From Pseudomonas sp. GM78 (GTDB lineage Bacteria; Pseudomonadota; Gammaproteobacteria; Pseudomonadales; Pseudomonadaceae), in contig NZ_AKJF01000069.1 of NCBI RefSeq assembly GCF_000282475.1, forward strand, positions 50,661 through 114,660: a DNA stretch of 64,000 nt, written 5' to 3'. Numbering within the stretch: position 1 is the first letter of the stretch; every line of letters starts with the position of its first letter. The notes under the pieces were generated by a model. That model ran no database searches. It was not told where the DNA came from and saw nothing but the letters and a program-made list of their open reading frames with translations. Positions 9,526-20,274 of this stretch are shown piece by piece. Made by a program: the position numbers and the translations under genes.

Positions 9526-10304
9526 GTGCGCTGCCGAACCTGACCGTTGCACTGATCCAGACCACCCTGGCCTGGCACGATCGCCAGGCCAACCTGGAGC
9601 ATTTCGAACCGTTGCTGGAACAGGCTCGCGGCGCGGACCTGATCATTCTGCCGGAGATGTTCACCACCGGTTTCTCGATGGAGTCCGAGACCCTCGCCGA
9701 AGCGGAAAACGGGCCGACCAGTAAATGGCTGCGGGCCCAGGCGGCAAAATTGGATGCGGTGATCACCGGTAGCGTGATCGTACAGGCCGCTGATGGCAGC
9801 CATCGCAACCGCCTGTTGTGGGCGCGGCCGGACGGCGAAGTGTGGCACTACGACAAGCGTCACCTGTTCCGCATGGCCGGCGAGCACAATCACTACACCC
9901 CGGGCGAGCGCCAGGTGCAGTTCGAGCTCAAGGGCTGGCGGGTGCGGCCGCTGATTTGCTACGACTTGCGCTTCCCGGTGTGGAGCCGTGACCCGCAGGA
10001 CACGGACTTGCTGCTGTACACGGCGAACTGGCCGGGCGCACGGCGTCAGCACTGGAATAGATTGCTGCCGGCACGGGCGATCGAGAACCTGTGCTACGTG
10101 GCGGCGGTTAACCGCGTCGGCACCGATGGCAAAGGCTTTGCCTATACCGGGGACAGCCAGGTGCTGGATTTCCAGGGCGAGACCTTGCTCAGCGCGGGGG
10201 AGGCGGACGGGGTGTTCAAGGTGGTGCTGGAGGCGGCGGAACTGGCGGCTTATCGCACGCGTTTTCCGGCGAATCTGGATGCCGATACCTTCGAGTTCAC
10301 CTGA
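9513..10304 (+). CDS. Nitrilase-superfamily omega-amidase (YafV-like)
   Basis: This 263-residue C-N hydrolase has the full Glu-Lys-Cys triad: Glu48 in LPEMFTTGFSME, Lys115 in YDKRHLF and Cys149 in LICYDLRFP. The YafV/Nit2 branch hydrolyses alpha-ketoglutaramate and alpha-ketosuccinamate to the keto acids and ammonia. The start overlaps the preceding aminotransferase by 13 bases, giving likely translational coupling and a functional link. It is followed by a REPIN and by the terminator shared with leuA. Confidence 0.9.
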   Translation: MRDLSALPNLTVALIQTTLAWHDRQANLEHFEPLLEQARGADLIILPEMFTTGFSMESETLAEAENGPTSKWLRAQAAKLDAVITGSVIVQAADGSHRNRLLWARPDGEVWHYDKRHLFRMAGEHNHYTPGERQVQFELKGWRVRPLICYDLRFPVWSRDPQDTDLLLYTANWPGARRQHWNRLLPARAIENLCYVAAVNRVGTDGKGFAYTGDSQVLDFQGETLLSAGEADGVFKVVLEAAELAAYRTRFPANLDADTFEFT

Positions 10305-10321
10305 GATTGCTGCTGCCTGAG

Positions 10322-10426
10322 CCGGCCCCTTCGCGGGCAAGCCCGCTCCCACAGGTTATTCTGGTGTACATGACATCGAATACACATCGATCACTGTGGG
10401 AGCGGGCTTGCCCGCGAAGGGGCCGG
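10322..10426. repeat. REPIN (paired REP) element
   Basis: An inverted pair of REP cores (GCGGGCAAGCCCGCTCCCAC and complement) with outer arms CCGGCCCCTTC/GAAGGGGCCGG makes an extended imperfect palindrome of about 105 bases between the amidase gene and leuA. Confidence 0.85.
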
Positions 10427-10456
10427 GACAGGCAACACAAAAAACTACAGGCAAAC

Positions 10457-10491
10457 AAAAAGGCCCCGAGGTTCGCACCCCGGGGCCTTTT
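10457..10491 (-). terminator. leuA terminator (bidirectional)
   Basis: A perfect stem AAAAGGCCCCG/CGGGGCCTTTT with a 13-base loop lies between two convergent genes. A and T tracts on both sides allow it to work in both directions. It sits 17 bases beyond the leuA stop. Confidence 0.85.
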
Positions 10492-10507
10492 GCATTGCGG
10501 TGAAGAC

Positions 10508-12187
10508 TTACGCCGCTTTCGCTTCCGGCTGGCTCAACGAGCGGTTCAGCGCGCTGAACAGGGCCTTGAAGCTGGCGGTGGTGATGTTTTCATCGATACC
10601 CACGCCGTGCACCGCACGCTCGCCATTCACGCGCAGTTCAATGTAGGCCGCCGCCTTGGCATTGGTGCCCGCGCCGATGGCGTGTTCGTTGTAGTCCATG
10701 ATTTCCACCGGGATCGGCAGGCCGGCCACCAGTGCTTCCAGGGCGCCGTTGCCCTTGCCGCGCCAGTGCAGGTTGGTTTCGCCCTGGCCTTTGCTGGCCA
10801 CTTCCACTTCGACGGCGCTGTGGCCGTTTTCTTCCTGCAGGCGATGGCTGACCAGCGCGTACGGGGTGTTGGCCTGCAAGTACTCGCTGTGCAACAGCGC
10901 GTGGATTTGCTGGGCGGTCATTTCCAGGCCCAGGCGATCGGTTTCACGCTGCACGACCTGGCTGAACTCGATCTGCATGCGGCGAGGCAGGCTGATGCCG
11001 TATTCCTGTTCCAACAGGTAGGCGATGCCGCCCTTGCCCGACTGGCTGTTGACGCGGATGACCGCCTCGTAGCTGCGGCCGATGTCGGCCGGGTCGATCG
11101 GCAGGTAAGGCACTTCCCACAGGGCATCGGATTTCTGCTGGGCGAAGCCCTTGCGGATCGCGTCCTGGTGCGAGCCGGAGAATGCGGTGTGCACCAGGTC
11201 GCCAACGTATGGGTGGCGCGGGTGAACCTGGATCTGGTTGCACTCTTCGACGACTTTGCGCACGCCGTCGATGTCAGAGAAGTCCAGCTCAGGGTTCAGG
11301 CCTTGGGTGTACATGTTCAGGGCCACGGTCACCAGGTCGACGTTACCGGTGCGCTCGCCGTTGCCGAACAGGCAGCCTTCGACGCGATCGGCGCCAGCCA
11401 TCAGGCCCAGCTCGGTGGCGGCCACGCCAGTGCCACGGTCGTTGTGGGTGTGCAGGCTGATGATCACGCTGTCACGACGGTTGATGTGACGGCCGAACCA
11501 TTCGATCTGGTCGGCATAGATGTTCGGGGTCGCGCATTCGACGGTGGCCGGCAGGTTGAGGATCATCTTGTGCTCGGGCGTCGGGTTCCAGACTTCGATC
11601 ACCGCGTCGCAGACTTCCTTGGCGAACTCCAGTTCGGTGGCGCTGAAGGTTTCCGGGGAGTACTGGAAGGTCCACTCGGTTTCCGGCTGCTGGGCGGCAT
11701 ATTTGACGAACAGCTTGGCCGCGTTTACAGCGATTTCCTTGACCCCTTCCAGGTCCTGGTTGAAGACGATGCGGCGGAAAGAAGGAGAAGTGGCGTTGTA
11801 CAGGTGAACGATGGCTTTTTTCGCGCCACGCAGGGATTCGAAAGTACGCGCGATCAAATCTTCACGTGCCTGGGTCAATACCTGGATGGTGGTGTCGTCC
11901 GGGATATGACCGTCTTCGATCAGGGTGCGTACGAAGTCGAAATCGGTCTGCGAGGCGGACGGGAACGACGCTTCGATTTCCTTCACGCCGACCTGCACCA
12001 GGGTTTTCCAGAAGCGCAGCTTCTTGACGGCGTCCATCGGTTCGATCAGCGACTGGTTGCCATCGCGCAGATCGGAGCTGCACCAGATTGGCGCGGCAGT
12101 GATGGTCTTCGACGGCCAGGTGCGGTCCGGGAGATCGATGGTCGGGAACGCGCGGTATTTCGAAGACGGGTCTTTGAGCATGCTCAT
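10508..12187 (-). CDS. leuA: 2-isopropylmalate synthase
   Basis: LeuA carries out the first committed step of leucine synthesis, condensing acetyl-CoA with 2-oxoisovalerate. At 559 residues it is the longer form found in Pseudomonas and actinobacteria. The catalytic TIM barrel starts with [13 protein letters not shown], the metal- and acid-binding motif. HTHNDRGTG with metal-binding histidines lies near residue 245. The C-terminal regulatory domain (about 425-559, including the [14 protein letters not shown] region) binds leucine for feedback inhibition. The start used here, [14 protein letters not shown], has AAGGA upstream. The gene stands alone, with leuB/CD not nearby. A candidate leader peptide and attenuator lie directly upstream. 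Confidence 0.96.
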   Translation of the reverse strand: MSMLKDPSSKYRAFPTIDLPDRTWPSKTITAAPIWCSSDLRDGNQSLIEPMDAVKKLRFWKTLVQVGVKEIEASFPSASQTDFDFVRTLIEDGHIPDDTTIQVLTQAREDLIARTFESLRGAKKAIVHLYNATSPSFRRIVFNQDLEGVKEIAVNAAKLFVKYAAQQPETEWTFQYSPETFSATELEFAKEVCDAVIEVWNPTPEHKMILNLPATVECATPNIYADQIEWFGRHINRRDSVIISLHTHNDRGTGVAATELGLMAGADRVEGCLFGNGERTGNVDLVTVALNMYTQGLNPELDFSDIDGVRKVVEECNQIQVHPRHPYVGDLVHTAFSGSHQDAIRKGFAQQKSDALWEVPYLPIDPADIGRSYEAVIRVNSQSGKGGIAYLLEQEYGISLPRRMQIEFSQVVQRETDRLGLEMTAQQIHALLHSEYLQANTPYALVSHRLQEENGHSAVEVEVASKGQGETNLHWRGKGNGALEALVAGLPIPVEIMDYNEHAIGAGTNAKAAAYIELRVNGERAVHGVGIDENITTASFKALFSALNRSLSQPEAKAA

Positions 12188-12212
12188 CGGGAAATCCTTA
12201 TTGTGTTGGCCG

Positions 12213-12290
12213 AAAAAAGGCGGCCTGCCGGTGGATCAAAATGTTCTTGGAGTAACGCTTGGGATGAGGCGCCGCGATTCAGCCCGGCAG
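12213..12290 (-). promoter_or_regulatory. Candidate leucine attenuator upstream of leuA
   Basis: On the leuA strand, CTGCCGG (complement of 12284-12290) can pair with CCGGCAG (complement of 12225-12231). GCGGC (complement of 12271-12275) can pair with GCCGC (complement of 12220-12224). The second pairing is followed by six T's (12213-12218). The two pairings are crossing and so mutually exclusive. The first arm overlaps the end of a Leu-containing leader ORF. This is consistent with transcription attenuation, but the stems are short and the fold is inferred by eye. Confidence 0.4.
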
Positions 12291-12356
12291 TCGTGCACTG
12301 ACAAGGCACAGACTGCGGTGCTGACGAAGCTGAATGAGGGTGTGAGAGGTTTTCAT
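12279..12356 (-). CDS. Candidate leuA leader peptide (25 residues)
   Basis: A short frame on the leuA strand starts with ATG at 12356 and ends with TGA. It encodes 25 residues, five of them leucine (CTC, CTT, CTG, CTT, CTG), and ends SARLPG. An AGGG sequence lies about eight to nine bases before the ATG. Position, leucine content and overlap with the pairing arm fit a leader peptide for leucine attenuation. There is no run of consecutive Leu codons as in enterobacterial leuL, so this stays a candidate. Confidence 0.4.
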   Translation of the reverse strand: MKTSHTLIQLRQHRSLCLVSARLPG

Positions 12357-12581
12357 GCCTTCAACCCTAACCGCGGGGGGGAAGGATGGCAAGCGGTCGA
12401 AAAAAATTGAGAGGAATCCTCTTTAGGGCTTATTTATCGAGATTTTATTGCTCGGCATAAGCCTGATCTTCAGGTTGTTTGCGCGAGGTTTGAGTGATGC
12501 GCAATCGACGGATTGAGCGACCGCGTCCTCGCAGTGGGGCTATTCTTCTTTAAAGCCCCGACGGGCAAGCGGGAGTCGGCG

Positions 12582-12938
12582 ATGAACGAGTCCGATTGGA
12601 AACAGTATTGCGTATTGCGTCCGGTGGCCCATGAGCGGATGTGCACCCGGATCATGACCGACGTTGAAAAGATCGTGCTGGACAAGAGTATTGCGCCCTA
12701 TGAGCGGATAGACGCCAGCGAAGAATTGCTCAAGGCCGGTCAAAAAGAGCTGTATTGGGCGTTTGGCGTGTTCAGGTTTTCACGCCATGAAGCGCGTTCG
12801 CATTTGCTTGGGTTGTGTGCGCGGGAGTTGATTACGGCGGAGGAGTTGAGCTGGTTTTCAGTGGAGACCCAGGAGTGGGTCAGGCATTGTCTGGCGGACC
12901 GGGAAGTCCATGGGATCGAGGATCTGGAGGCTGAGTAA
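12582..12938 (+). CDS. Conserved hypothetical protein, 118 residues
   Basis: I do not recognise a named family. The product is small, charged and mostly helical in appearance, with several aromatic residues and no signal peptide or membrane segment. Recognisable stretches are YERIDASEELLKAGQKELYW and a C-terminus rich in Glu. The start MNESDWKQY is chosen because GGGAG lies six bases upstream. A longer frame from 12513 would cover a hairpin (GGGGCT/AGCCCC at about 12536-12558) and lacks an RBS. It is divergent from leuA and followed by a REPIN. Confidence 0.6.
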   Translation: MNESDWKQYCVLRPVAHERMCTRIMTDVEKIVLDKSIAPYERIDASEELLKAGQKELYWAFGVFRFSRHEARSHLLGLCARELITAEELSWFSVETQEWVRHCLADREVHGIEDLEAE

Positions 12939-12956
12939 ATGGTCGCCTGTGATGCC

Positions 12957-13053
12957 GCCTTCGCGGGCAAGCCCGCTCCCACAGTGACCGAGGTGAACAT
13001 GATTTTTGTGTACACCGCCAATCCCTGTGGGAGCGGGCTTGCCCGCGAAGGGG
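12957..13053. repeat. REPIN (paired REP) element
   Basis: Two inverted REP cores (TTCGCGGGCAAGCCCGCTCC and complement) flank about 45 bases, between the 118-residue gene and the convergent M23 peptidase gene. Confidence 0.85.
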
Positions 13054-13072
13054 CCATCAGCCATACACAGGA

Positions 13073-13894
13073 TCAGGGTTGGAATGCCCCGATAAATATC
13101 GCCGGATCCACTCGCGCATCATTCAGGCTGACATTCCAGTGCATATGCGGCCCCGTCGCCCGTCCCGTCGCACCGACTTTGCCAACCACCCCACCACGCG
13201 CCAGCTGCTGCCCAACCTTCACATCGATCTTCGACATATGACAGAACATGCTGATAAAGCCCTGGCCATGATCGACAAACACCGTGTTGCCATTGAAAAA
13301 GTAGTTACCAATCAAGATCACCTTGCCCGCGGCCGGGGTCTTGATCGGCGTCCCGGCAGGCACGGCAAAATCCAGGCCTGAGTGAGGATTACGCTCTTCA
13401 CCGTTGAAGAACCGGCGCACACCGAACTTGCTCGACAGCGGGCCGTTCACCGGTTTGTCCAGCAGCACGTTACTCGGCGTGTTCGGGCTGAAGGTGCGGT
13501 AGGCGGCAATCTGCTCGGCTAGCTCACGCTCGATGCGCTTCAGGTTGTCCTGATCGGGGTTGACCTGCTGGGTATTCTTCAGGGTGATGCGCTGTTCCGG
13601 GTATTTCTTGTTACCGACGGTGAAACCCAGGCTACGCCCACCGCTGCTGATGGACTGGGCGCCCGGCTTGACCGTCAGCGGCACGCCAACGATCGCCAGC
13701 CAGTTGTTCTGCTCCTTGATCACCAATACGGGCTTGCCCTGATAGCTGGCTTTCGGCGCTTGCGCGGCAGCGCCCAGGTCGACCACTGCTACGCCGCCCG
13801 GCACCGGCTTGTTCAACAGGCGGGTGATGTAACTGTCGGCGTTGGCATTGAAGGTCAGGCACAGCAACAGCAGCGGAGCTAAAAAACGCGGCAT
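13073..13894 (-). CDS. Periplasmic M23 (LytM) family peptidase
   Basis: This is a 273-residue exported protein with a signal peptide (cleavage near NANA-DSY, about residue 19-20). The C-terminal LytM domain carries the zinc ligands H171 and D175 (HSGLD) plus GPHMHW (H250, H252). Family members cut peptide cross-links of peptidoglycan; both zinc motifs are intact, so activity is expected. The N-terminal domain (about 25-110) is beta-rich and lacks LysM repeats. It lies three bases downstream of the xseA stop on the same strand, so the two are probably co-transcribed. Confidence 0.88.
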   Translation of the reverse strand: MPRFLAPLLLLCLTFNANADSYITRLLNKPVPGGVAVVDLGAAAQAPKASYQGKPVLVIKEQNNWLAIVGVPLTVKPGAQSISSGGRSLGFTVGNKKYPEQRITLKNTQQVNPDQDNLKRIERELAEQIAAYRTFSPNTPSNVLLDKPVNGPLSSKFGVRRFFNGEERNPHSGLDFAVPAGTPIKTPAAGKVILIGNYFFNGNTVFVDHGQGFISMFCHMSKIDVKVGQQLARGGVVGKVGATGRATGPHMHWNVSLNDARVDPAIFIGAFQP

Positions 13895-13897
13895 GGA

Positions 13898-15277
13898 TCA
13901 GTCCAGTAAAGAAAGGGTGACGGGCGTCAGGTGATTGTCTTCGACCCGCACCTGCAGTTCGCCTTCACCCAATTTGGCCTTCAGGCGTTGGCCGGTGTGG
14001 GTCTGAGCGGCGTTGCGGATCGCATTGCCACGCTCGTCGAGCAAGATGCTGTACCCACGGCCGAGGGTCGCCAGGGGGCTGACCACGTGCAGTGTTTGCA
14101 TCTGGCTCTGCAGTTGCAGGCGACGGTTTTTCAGGCCCTCGCGGATGGCGCGGGGCAAGCGTTCGGCAAGGCTGTCGAGACGTTGGCGCAGCATCGCCAA
14201 TTGACGGCCCGGATGTTGCCCGGCCAGGCGGGTTTCCAGGCGGATCAACCGTTCGCGACGGGTGTTGAGGCTGCGTTCGAACGCGCGGCGCATGCGCATG
14301 TCCAGGTCATCCAGGCGTTGCGCTTGCTGGCGCAGGCGTTCGCCGGGATGGCGCAGGCGACGAGAGATGCCTTCCAGGCGCAACCGGTCACGCATCAGAC
14401 GATCGCGCATGCGCATCACCAGGCGCCGATGCAGACTTTCGACCCGCCGTACCAGGTCGCTGGAATCCGGTGCCAGCAGTTCGGCGGCGGCCGATGGCGT
14501 GGGCGCGCGGACGTCGGCGACGAAGTCACTGATGGAGACATCGGTTTCATGGCCGACGGCGCTGACGATCGGCGTCACGCAGGCATCCACCGCGCGCGCC
14601 ACGGCTTCTTCGTTGAAGCACCAGAGGTCTTCCAGCGAACCGCCACCGCGGGCCAGGATCAGCGCGTCGAAGCCGCGGGCGTCCGCCAGTTTCAACGCGC
14701 GGACAATCTGCGCGGTGGCTTCACGGCCCTGTACGGCGGTGGGGATCAGGGTCAGTTGCACTTGCGGCGCACGGCGGCGGAACACGCTGATGATGTCGCG
14801 GATGACCGCGCCGGTGGGCGAGCTGATGATGCCGATGCGCTGCGGATGCGCCGGCAGCGGCACCTTGCGTTCGGCGCTGAACAGGCCTTCGGCGCTGAGT
14901 TTTTCCTTCAGGGCATCGAAAGCCAGGCGCAACGCGCCATCGCCGGCCGGCTCCACGGTATCGAGGATCAGCTGGTAATCGCCGCGCCCCTCGAACAACG
15001 AGACTTTGCCGCGAACCTTGACGGCCAGGCCATCCTTCAACGCCTGGCGTACGCGCGCGGCGTTTTGCCGGAACAGCGCGCAACGCACCTGGGCGCCGCT
15101 GTCCTTGAGGGTGAAATACACGTGGCCCGACGCCGGTCGGGCGAGGTTGGAGATTTCGCCTTCGACCCAGATATTGCTGAAAACGTCTTCAAGCAACACC
15201 CGCGCGCGGCCGTTGAGCTGGCTGACGGTCAGGACTTCGCGGTCCAGGCCGAGTCTTGCAAAGGGATCTTTAATCAT
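13898..15277 (-). CDS. xseA: Exodeoxyribonuclease VII large subunit
   Basis: XseA is the catalytic subunit of ExoVII, which degrades single-stranded DNA together with XseB. The protein has an N-terminal OB-fold (about 1-105, with VLLEDVFSNIWVEGEISN and GHVYFTLKD), a catalytic core (ISSPTGAVIRDI, ARGGGSLEDLWCFNEE, VSAVGHETDVSISD) and a long coiled-coil tail rich in Arg, Leu and Gln. The start MIKDPFARLGL is chosen for family length (459 residues, E. coli 456). The open frame extends upstream through a REPIN, which is not plausible coding. A start three codons earlier (MRPMIKDP) cannot be excluded. Confidence 0.95.
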   Translation of the reverse strand: MIKDPFARLGLDREVLTVSQLNGRARVLLEDVFSNIWVEGEISNLARPASGHVYFTLKDSGAQVRCALFRQNAARVRQALKDGLAVKVRGKVSLFEGRGDYQLILDTVEPAGDGALRLAFDALKEKLSAEGLFSAERKVPLPAHPQRIGIISSPTGAVIRDIISVFRRRAPQVQLTLIPTAVQGREATAQIVRALKLADARGFDALILARGGGSLEDLWCFNEEAVARAVDACVTPIVSAVGHETDVSISDFVADVRAPTPSAAAELLAPDSSDLVRRVESLHRRLVMRMRDRLMRDRLRLEGISRRLRHPGERLRQQAQRLDDLDMRMRRAFERSLNTRRERLIRLETRLAGQHPGRQLAMLRQRLDSLAERLPRAIREGLKNRRLQLQSQMQTLHVVSPLATLGRGYSILLDERGNAIRNAAQTHTGQRLKAKLGEGELQVRVEDNHLTPVTLSLLD

Positions 15278-15319
15278 GGGGCGCATGATAAAGGCAATCT
15301 CCACGGGAATGCACGATCC

Positions 15320-15423
15320 CCTGTAGGAGCGAGCCTGCTCGCGATGGATGTTAACGGTAACGCGTTGTGTCTGGATGAACGCATCGCCCTCAGGTCCATC
15401 GCGAGCAGGCTCGCTCCTACAGG
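15320..15423. repeat. REPIN (paired REP) element
   Basis: Inverted cores CCTGTAGGAGCGAGCCTGCT and complement lie about 60 bases apart, between divergent xseA and the TSUP permease gene. Confidence 0.85.
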
Positions 15424-15466
15424 AGTAGAGTCTGCTTCGCGTTTCATGGATGAGTGGGGAATTAAT

Positions 15467-16228
15467 GTGTTTGAACTGTTGAACCAATGGCCCTTCGGCA
15501 CAACGGACTGGCTGGTAATCGCGCTGGGCATCGCCCTGGCCTACATCGTGTTCGGCATTGCCGGTTTCGGCACGGCGCTGGTGGCCGGGCCGATCCTGAT
15601 CCTGTTCATGCCGCTGTCGAAGATCGTGCCATTGCTGGTGTTGCTGGATTTTGTCGCGGCATTCGGCAATCTGTTGCCCTCGCGGCGTGATGTCGCCAAG
15701 CCTGAGCTGCTGCGATTACTGCCCTGCATGGCCGTGGGTTGTACGCTGGGCGTGATCTTCCTGTTGAACCTCAAGTCCGATCTGTTGCTGCTGTTGATGG
15801 GGCTGTTCATCAGTGCCTATGCCATCTACAGCCTGTGGATCAAAACCCGTCCGGCGCAGTTGTCTGCCGCCTGGGCATTGCCGATGGGTACCGTGGGCGG
15901 GATGTTCGGGGCGTTGTTTGGCAGTGGCGGCTTTCTGTATGCGATCTATTTGAACAGCCGCTTGCCCAAGGAGGCGGCCCGGGCGACCCAGAGTGCACTG
16001 ATCAGTTGCAGCACTGTGGTGCGCCTGAGCCTGTTCATTGTCGCAGGCGTCTATGCCGAGCTACCCTTGTTGGTGCTGGCGTTGTGTTTGCTGCCGGCCA
16101 TGGCAATGGGCCTGTGGATCGGTCGCCGGTTGACCATGAAATTGTCACGCGAGGCGTTCGTGCGGCTGGTGACCTGGCTGGTCTTGGCCAGCGGTATCGC
16201 CTTGATCGGGCGTTACTTGAGTACTTGA
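15467..16228 (+). CDS. TSUP (TauE/SafE, DUF81) family membrane transporter
   Basis: This is a hydrophobic 253-residue protein with about eight predicted membrane helices. It carries the family signature at the first repeat (FGIAGFGTALVAGPILILF) and the related second repeat (GGMFGALFGSGGFLYAIYLN). TSUP proteins export or import small anions such as sulfite, sulfoacetate or organosulfur compounds; the substrate here is unknown. The GTG start is chosen because GTGGGGA lies six bases upstream; an ATG at 15446 would add seven residues. The frame upstream of that crosses the REPIN and xseA antisense and is not coding. Confidence 0.85.
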   Translation: MFELLNQWPFGTTDWLVIALGIALAYIVFGIAGFGTALVAGPILILFMPLSKIVPLLVLLDFVAAFGNLLPSRRDVAKPELLRLLPCMAVGCTLGVIFLLNLKSDLLLLLMGLFISAYAIYSLWIKTRPAQLSAAWALPMGTVGGMFGALFGSGGFLYAIYLNSRLPKEAARATQSALISCSTVVRLSLFIVAGVYAELPLLVLALCLLPAMAMGLWIGRRLTMKLSREAFVRLVTWLVLASGIALIGRYLST

Positions 16229-16289
16229 CCTCTGAAGCCTTGGGCTTAAGCTGCCGGGATTCTTTCAAAGCGTTACAGCAGGCCGCCCC

Positions 16290-16838
16290 ATGAATTCCCA
16301 AAGCATCATTGTCCCGAAAATTTCCACGCTGCCGGTGCATGAGCCACGGGCCCGGGCGATCGTGCGTTGGCTGGTGCGCAAGAACATCATCAACGAAGAG
16401 CTGACCACCTGTGGCCGCACCGGCAATCGCATGGGCCACGCCATCGCCGACGGTGCCAGGGCCGTGGTCCTGCATCCGCAAGCCTTGCCGTTCGGTGAGC
16501 CCGTCAATGGCCTTGAGATCGTCACCAAACGCTGCATCTATACGCCGGCCAAGGGGTTTCTTGGCGAGGCTGGTTGTGCCGAGTGCCGCAAGGAAGTCGG
16601 AGAAGCGCTGTTCGAAAGCCTCGAAGACTGGATGCCCGGGCGTACCGATAACTTCACCTGCCCCGAATGCGGGCATGAAGATGACATCAACGGCTTTCTG
16701 TTCCTGCAGGAGTGCGGCTTTTCCAACCTGGGGTTCATTTTCAACAATTGGGCCGAGGCGGGGTTCAAGCAGAGCTTTCTCGACGAATTTGCCGATTGGC
16801 TGGATCAACCCGTTAGCTGGGTGAAAGTCGAACTCTGA
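16290..16838 (+). CDS. Conserved zinc-ribbon-like protein, 182 residues
   Basis: The function is unknown; no ABC-ATPase motifs are present. The visible feature is a pair of CxxC motifs (GCAECRKE and CPECGHEDD, about residues 92-130) that could bind zinc. An acidic and aromatic C-terminal region follows (FIFNNWAEAGF, DEFADWLDQP). Two further Cys lie at about 41 and 80. It is soluble, with no signal peptide. It stands between the TSUP gene and guaB, separated from guaB by a REPIN and the guaB promoter. Confidence 0.7.
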   Translation: MNSQSIIVPKISTLPVHEPRARAIVRWLVRKNIINEELTTCGRTGNRMGHAIADGARAVVLHPQALPFGEPVNGLEIVTKRCIYTPAKGFLGEAGCAECRKEVGEALFESLEDWMPGRTDNFTCPECGHEDDINGFLFLQECGFSNLGFIFNNWAEAGFKQSFLDEFADWLDQPVSWVKVEL

Positions 16839-16849
16839 TCGTTGCATCC

Positions 16850-16943
16850 CCCCTGTAGGAGCTGCCGCAGGCTGCGATCTTTTGATCTTGCTTTTGAAGA
16901 TCAAAGTCAAAAGATCGCAGCCTGCGGCAGCTCCTACAGGGGG
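16850..16943. repeat. Paired REP-like element, second family (GCTGCCGCAGGC type)
   Basis: Inverted copies of CTGTAGGAGCTGCCGCAGGC plus TGCGATCTTTTGA lie around a short centre. This family differs in sequence from the GAGCGGGCTTGCCCGC elements. It lies just upstream of the guaB promoter. Confidence 0.85.
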
Positions 16944-16978
16944 CGATATGTTCCGTATATCCATAAGGTCGATAATAG

Positions 16979-18526
<1,548 letters not shown>

Positions 18527-18551
18527 GCCTTCAAGTAAAAAGTTAAGCAAC

Positions 18552-18574
18552 CGGGGCTGTTTTATTCAGCCCCG
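18552..18574 (+). terminator. Hairpin between guaB and guaA
   Basis: The stem is CGGGGCTG/CAGCCCCG with a seven-base T-rich loop, followed by AGTTGTTTC, so the T tract is weak. It may be a partial terminator that lowers guaA relative to guaB. Confidence 0.5.
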
Positions 18575-18625
18575 AGTTGTTTCTGAATCACGACTGTTTC
18601 TGAATGACTTAGACGAGACTGAATC

Positions 18626-20203
18626 ATGGCCCTCGATATTCACGCCCACCGCATCCTGATCCTCGACTTCGGTTCCCAGTACACCCAGCTGATCGCCCGC
18701 CGCGTGCGTGAAATCGGCGTGTACTGCGAATTGCACCCGTTCGACATGGATGACGAAGCGATTCGCGAATTCGCGCCAAAAGGGATCATCCTCGCCGGCG
18801 GCCCCGAGTCCGTACACGTCGCCGACAGCCCTCGCGCACCGCAAGCGGTGTGGGACCTGGGCGTGCCGGTCTTCGGCATCTGCTACGGCATGCAGACCAT
18901 GGCCGAGCAACTGGGCGGCAAGGTTGAAGGTTCCGAACTGCGTGAGTTCGGTTACGCCCGTGTCGACGTGGTTGGCAAGAGCCGCCTGCTCGATGGCATC
19001 GAAGACCACATCGACGCCGACGGCCTGTTCGGCCTCGACGTGTGGATGAGCCACGGTGACAAGGTCACCCGCATGCCGGAAGACTTCCACATCCTGGCCA
19101 GCACCCCGAGCTGCCCGATCGCTGGCATGTTCAGCGACGAGCGTCGCTACTACGGCGTGCAGTTCCACCCGGAAGTGACCCACACCAAGCAGGGCGGTCG
19201 CATCCTGTCGCGCTTCATCCTCGACATCTGCGAGTGCGAAGCGCTGTGGACCCCGTCGAAGATCGCTGAAGACGCCATCGCCCAGGTTCGCGCCCAGGTC
19301 GGCACCGACAACGTGCTGCTCGGCCTGTCCGGCGGCGTTGACTCCTCCGTGGTTGCTGCGCTGCTGCACAAGGCCATCGGCGACCAACTGACCTGCGTCT
19401 TCGTCGACAACGGCCTGCTGCGCCTGCACGAAGGCGAGCAAGTGATGGCCATGTTCGCCGAGAACATGGGCGTCAAGGTGATCCGCGCCAACGCCGAGGA
19501 CCAGTTCCTCGACAACCTGGCTGGCGAGTCGGACCCTGAAAAGAAGCGCAAGATCATCGGCCGTACCTTCATCGACGTGTTCGATGCCCAGTCCAACAAA
19601 CTGGAAAACATCAAGTACCTGGCCCAGGGCACCATCTACCCGGACGTGATCGAGTCGGCTGGCGCGAAAAGCGGCAAGGCCCACGTGATCAAGTCGCACC
19701 ACAACGTGGGCGGCTTGCCGGAAGAAATGAACCTCAAGCTGGTTGAACCGCTGCGAGAGCTGTTCAAGGACGAAGTCCGTCGTCTGGGCCTGGAACTGGG
19801 CCTGCCGTACGACATGGTCTACCGTCACCCGTTCCCGGGCCCGGGCCTGGGCGTGCGCATCCTGGGTGAAGTGAAGAAGGAATACGCCGACTTGCTGCGT
19901 CGCGCCGACCACATCTTCATCGAAGAGCTGCGCAAGGCCGACTGGTACCACAAGGTCAGCCAGGCGTTCGTGGTGTTCCAGCCGGTGAAATCGGTGGGCG
20001 TGGTTGGCGATGGCCGTCGTTACGCCTGGGTCGTGGCCCTGCGTGCCGTGGAAACCATCGACTTCATGACCGCGCGTTGGGCTCACTTGCCTTACGAACT
20101 GCTGGAAACCGTCAGCGGCCGCATCATCAATGAAATCGAAGGCATCTCCCGCGTCACCTACGACGTGTCGAGCAAGCCGCCAGCGACGATCGAGTGGGAA
20201 TGA
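18626..20203 (+). CDS. guaA: GMP synthase (glutamine-hydrolysing)
   Basis: GuaA converts XMP to GMP using ATP and glutamine. The 525-residue protein has an N-terminal class I glutamine amidotransferase with Cys86 (GICYGMQ), His181 and Glu183 (FHPEVTH). The ATP-pyrophosphatase domain carries the P-loop SGGVDSS (235-241). The C-terminal dimerisation domain ends KPPATIEWE, the conserved tail that closes the XMP site. It lies about 100 bases after guaB on the same strand. Confidence 0.98.
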   Translation: MALDIHAHRILILDFGSQYTQLIARRVREIGVYCELHPFDMDDEAIREFAPKGIILAGGPESVHVADSPRAPQAVWDLGVPVFGICYGMQTMAEQLGGKVEGSELREFGYARVDVVGKSRLLDGIEDHIDADGLFGLDVWMSHGDKVTRMPEDFHILASTPSCPIAGMFSDERRYYGVQFHPEVTHTKQGGRILSRFILDICECEALWTPSKIAEDAIAQVRAQVGTDNVLLGLSGGVDSSVVAALLHKAIGDQLTCVFVDNGLLRLHEGEQVMAMFAENMGVKVIRANAEDQFLDNLAGESDPEKKRKIIGRTFIDVFDAQSNKLENIKYLAQGTIYPDVIESAGAKSGKAHVIKSHHNVGGLPEEMNLKLVEPLRELFKDEVRRLGLELGLPYDMVYRHPFPGPGLGVRILGEVKKEYADLLRRADHIFIEELRKADWYHKVSQAFVVFQPVKSVGVVGDGRRYAWVVALRAVETIDFMTARWAHLPYELLETVSGRIINEIEGISRVTYDVSSKPPATIEWE

Positions 20204-20234
20204 TCCCTGTCTGACTGATCGCCTGTAACACCGC

Positions 20235-20268
20235 AAAGGCCCCGTGAATGTGAATTCACGGGGCCTTT
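20235..20268 (+). terminator. guaA terminator (bidirectional)
   Basis: A long stem AAAGGCCCCGTGAAT/ATTCACGGGGCCTTT with a four-base centre is followed by T's. It lies between convergent guaA and the toxin-like gene and can serve both. Confidence 0.88.
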
Positions 20269-20274
20269 TGCGTA

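Noticed and set aside
10307-12301. 664-codon plus-strand frame opposite leuA
   Set aside because: It begins in a REPIN and runs antisense through leuA, with no domain recognised.
13931-15466. Plus-strand frame reading into the TSUP permease gene
   Set aside because: The first two thirds are antisense to xseA and pass through a REPIN. Only the part from 15467 looks like a protein family.
16290-16838. Annotation as a sugar ABC transporter ATPase, a name sometimes given to similar proteins
   Set aside because: There is no Walker A, Walker B or ABC signature; only CxxC motifs are visible.
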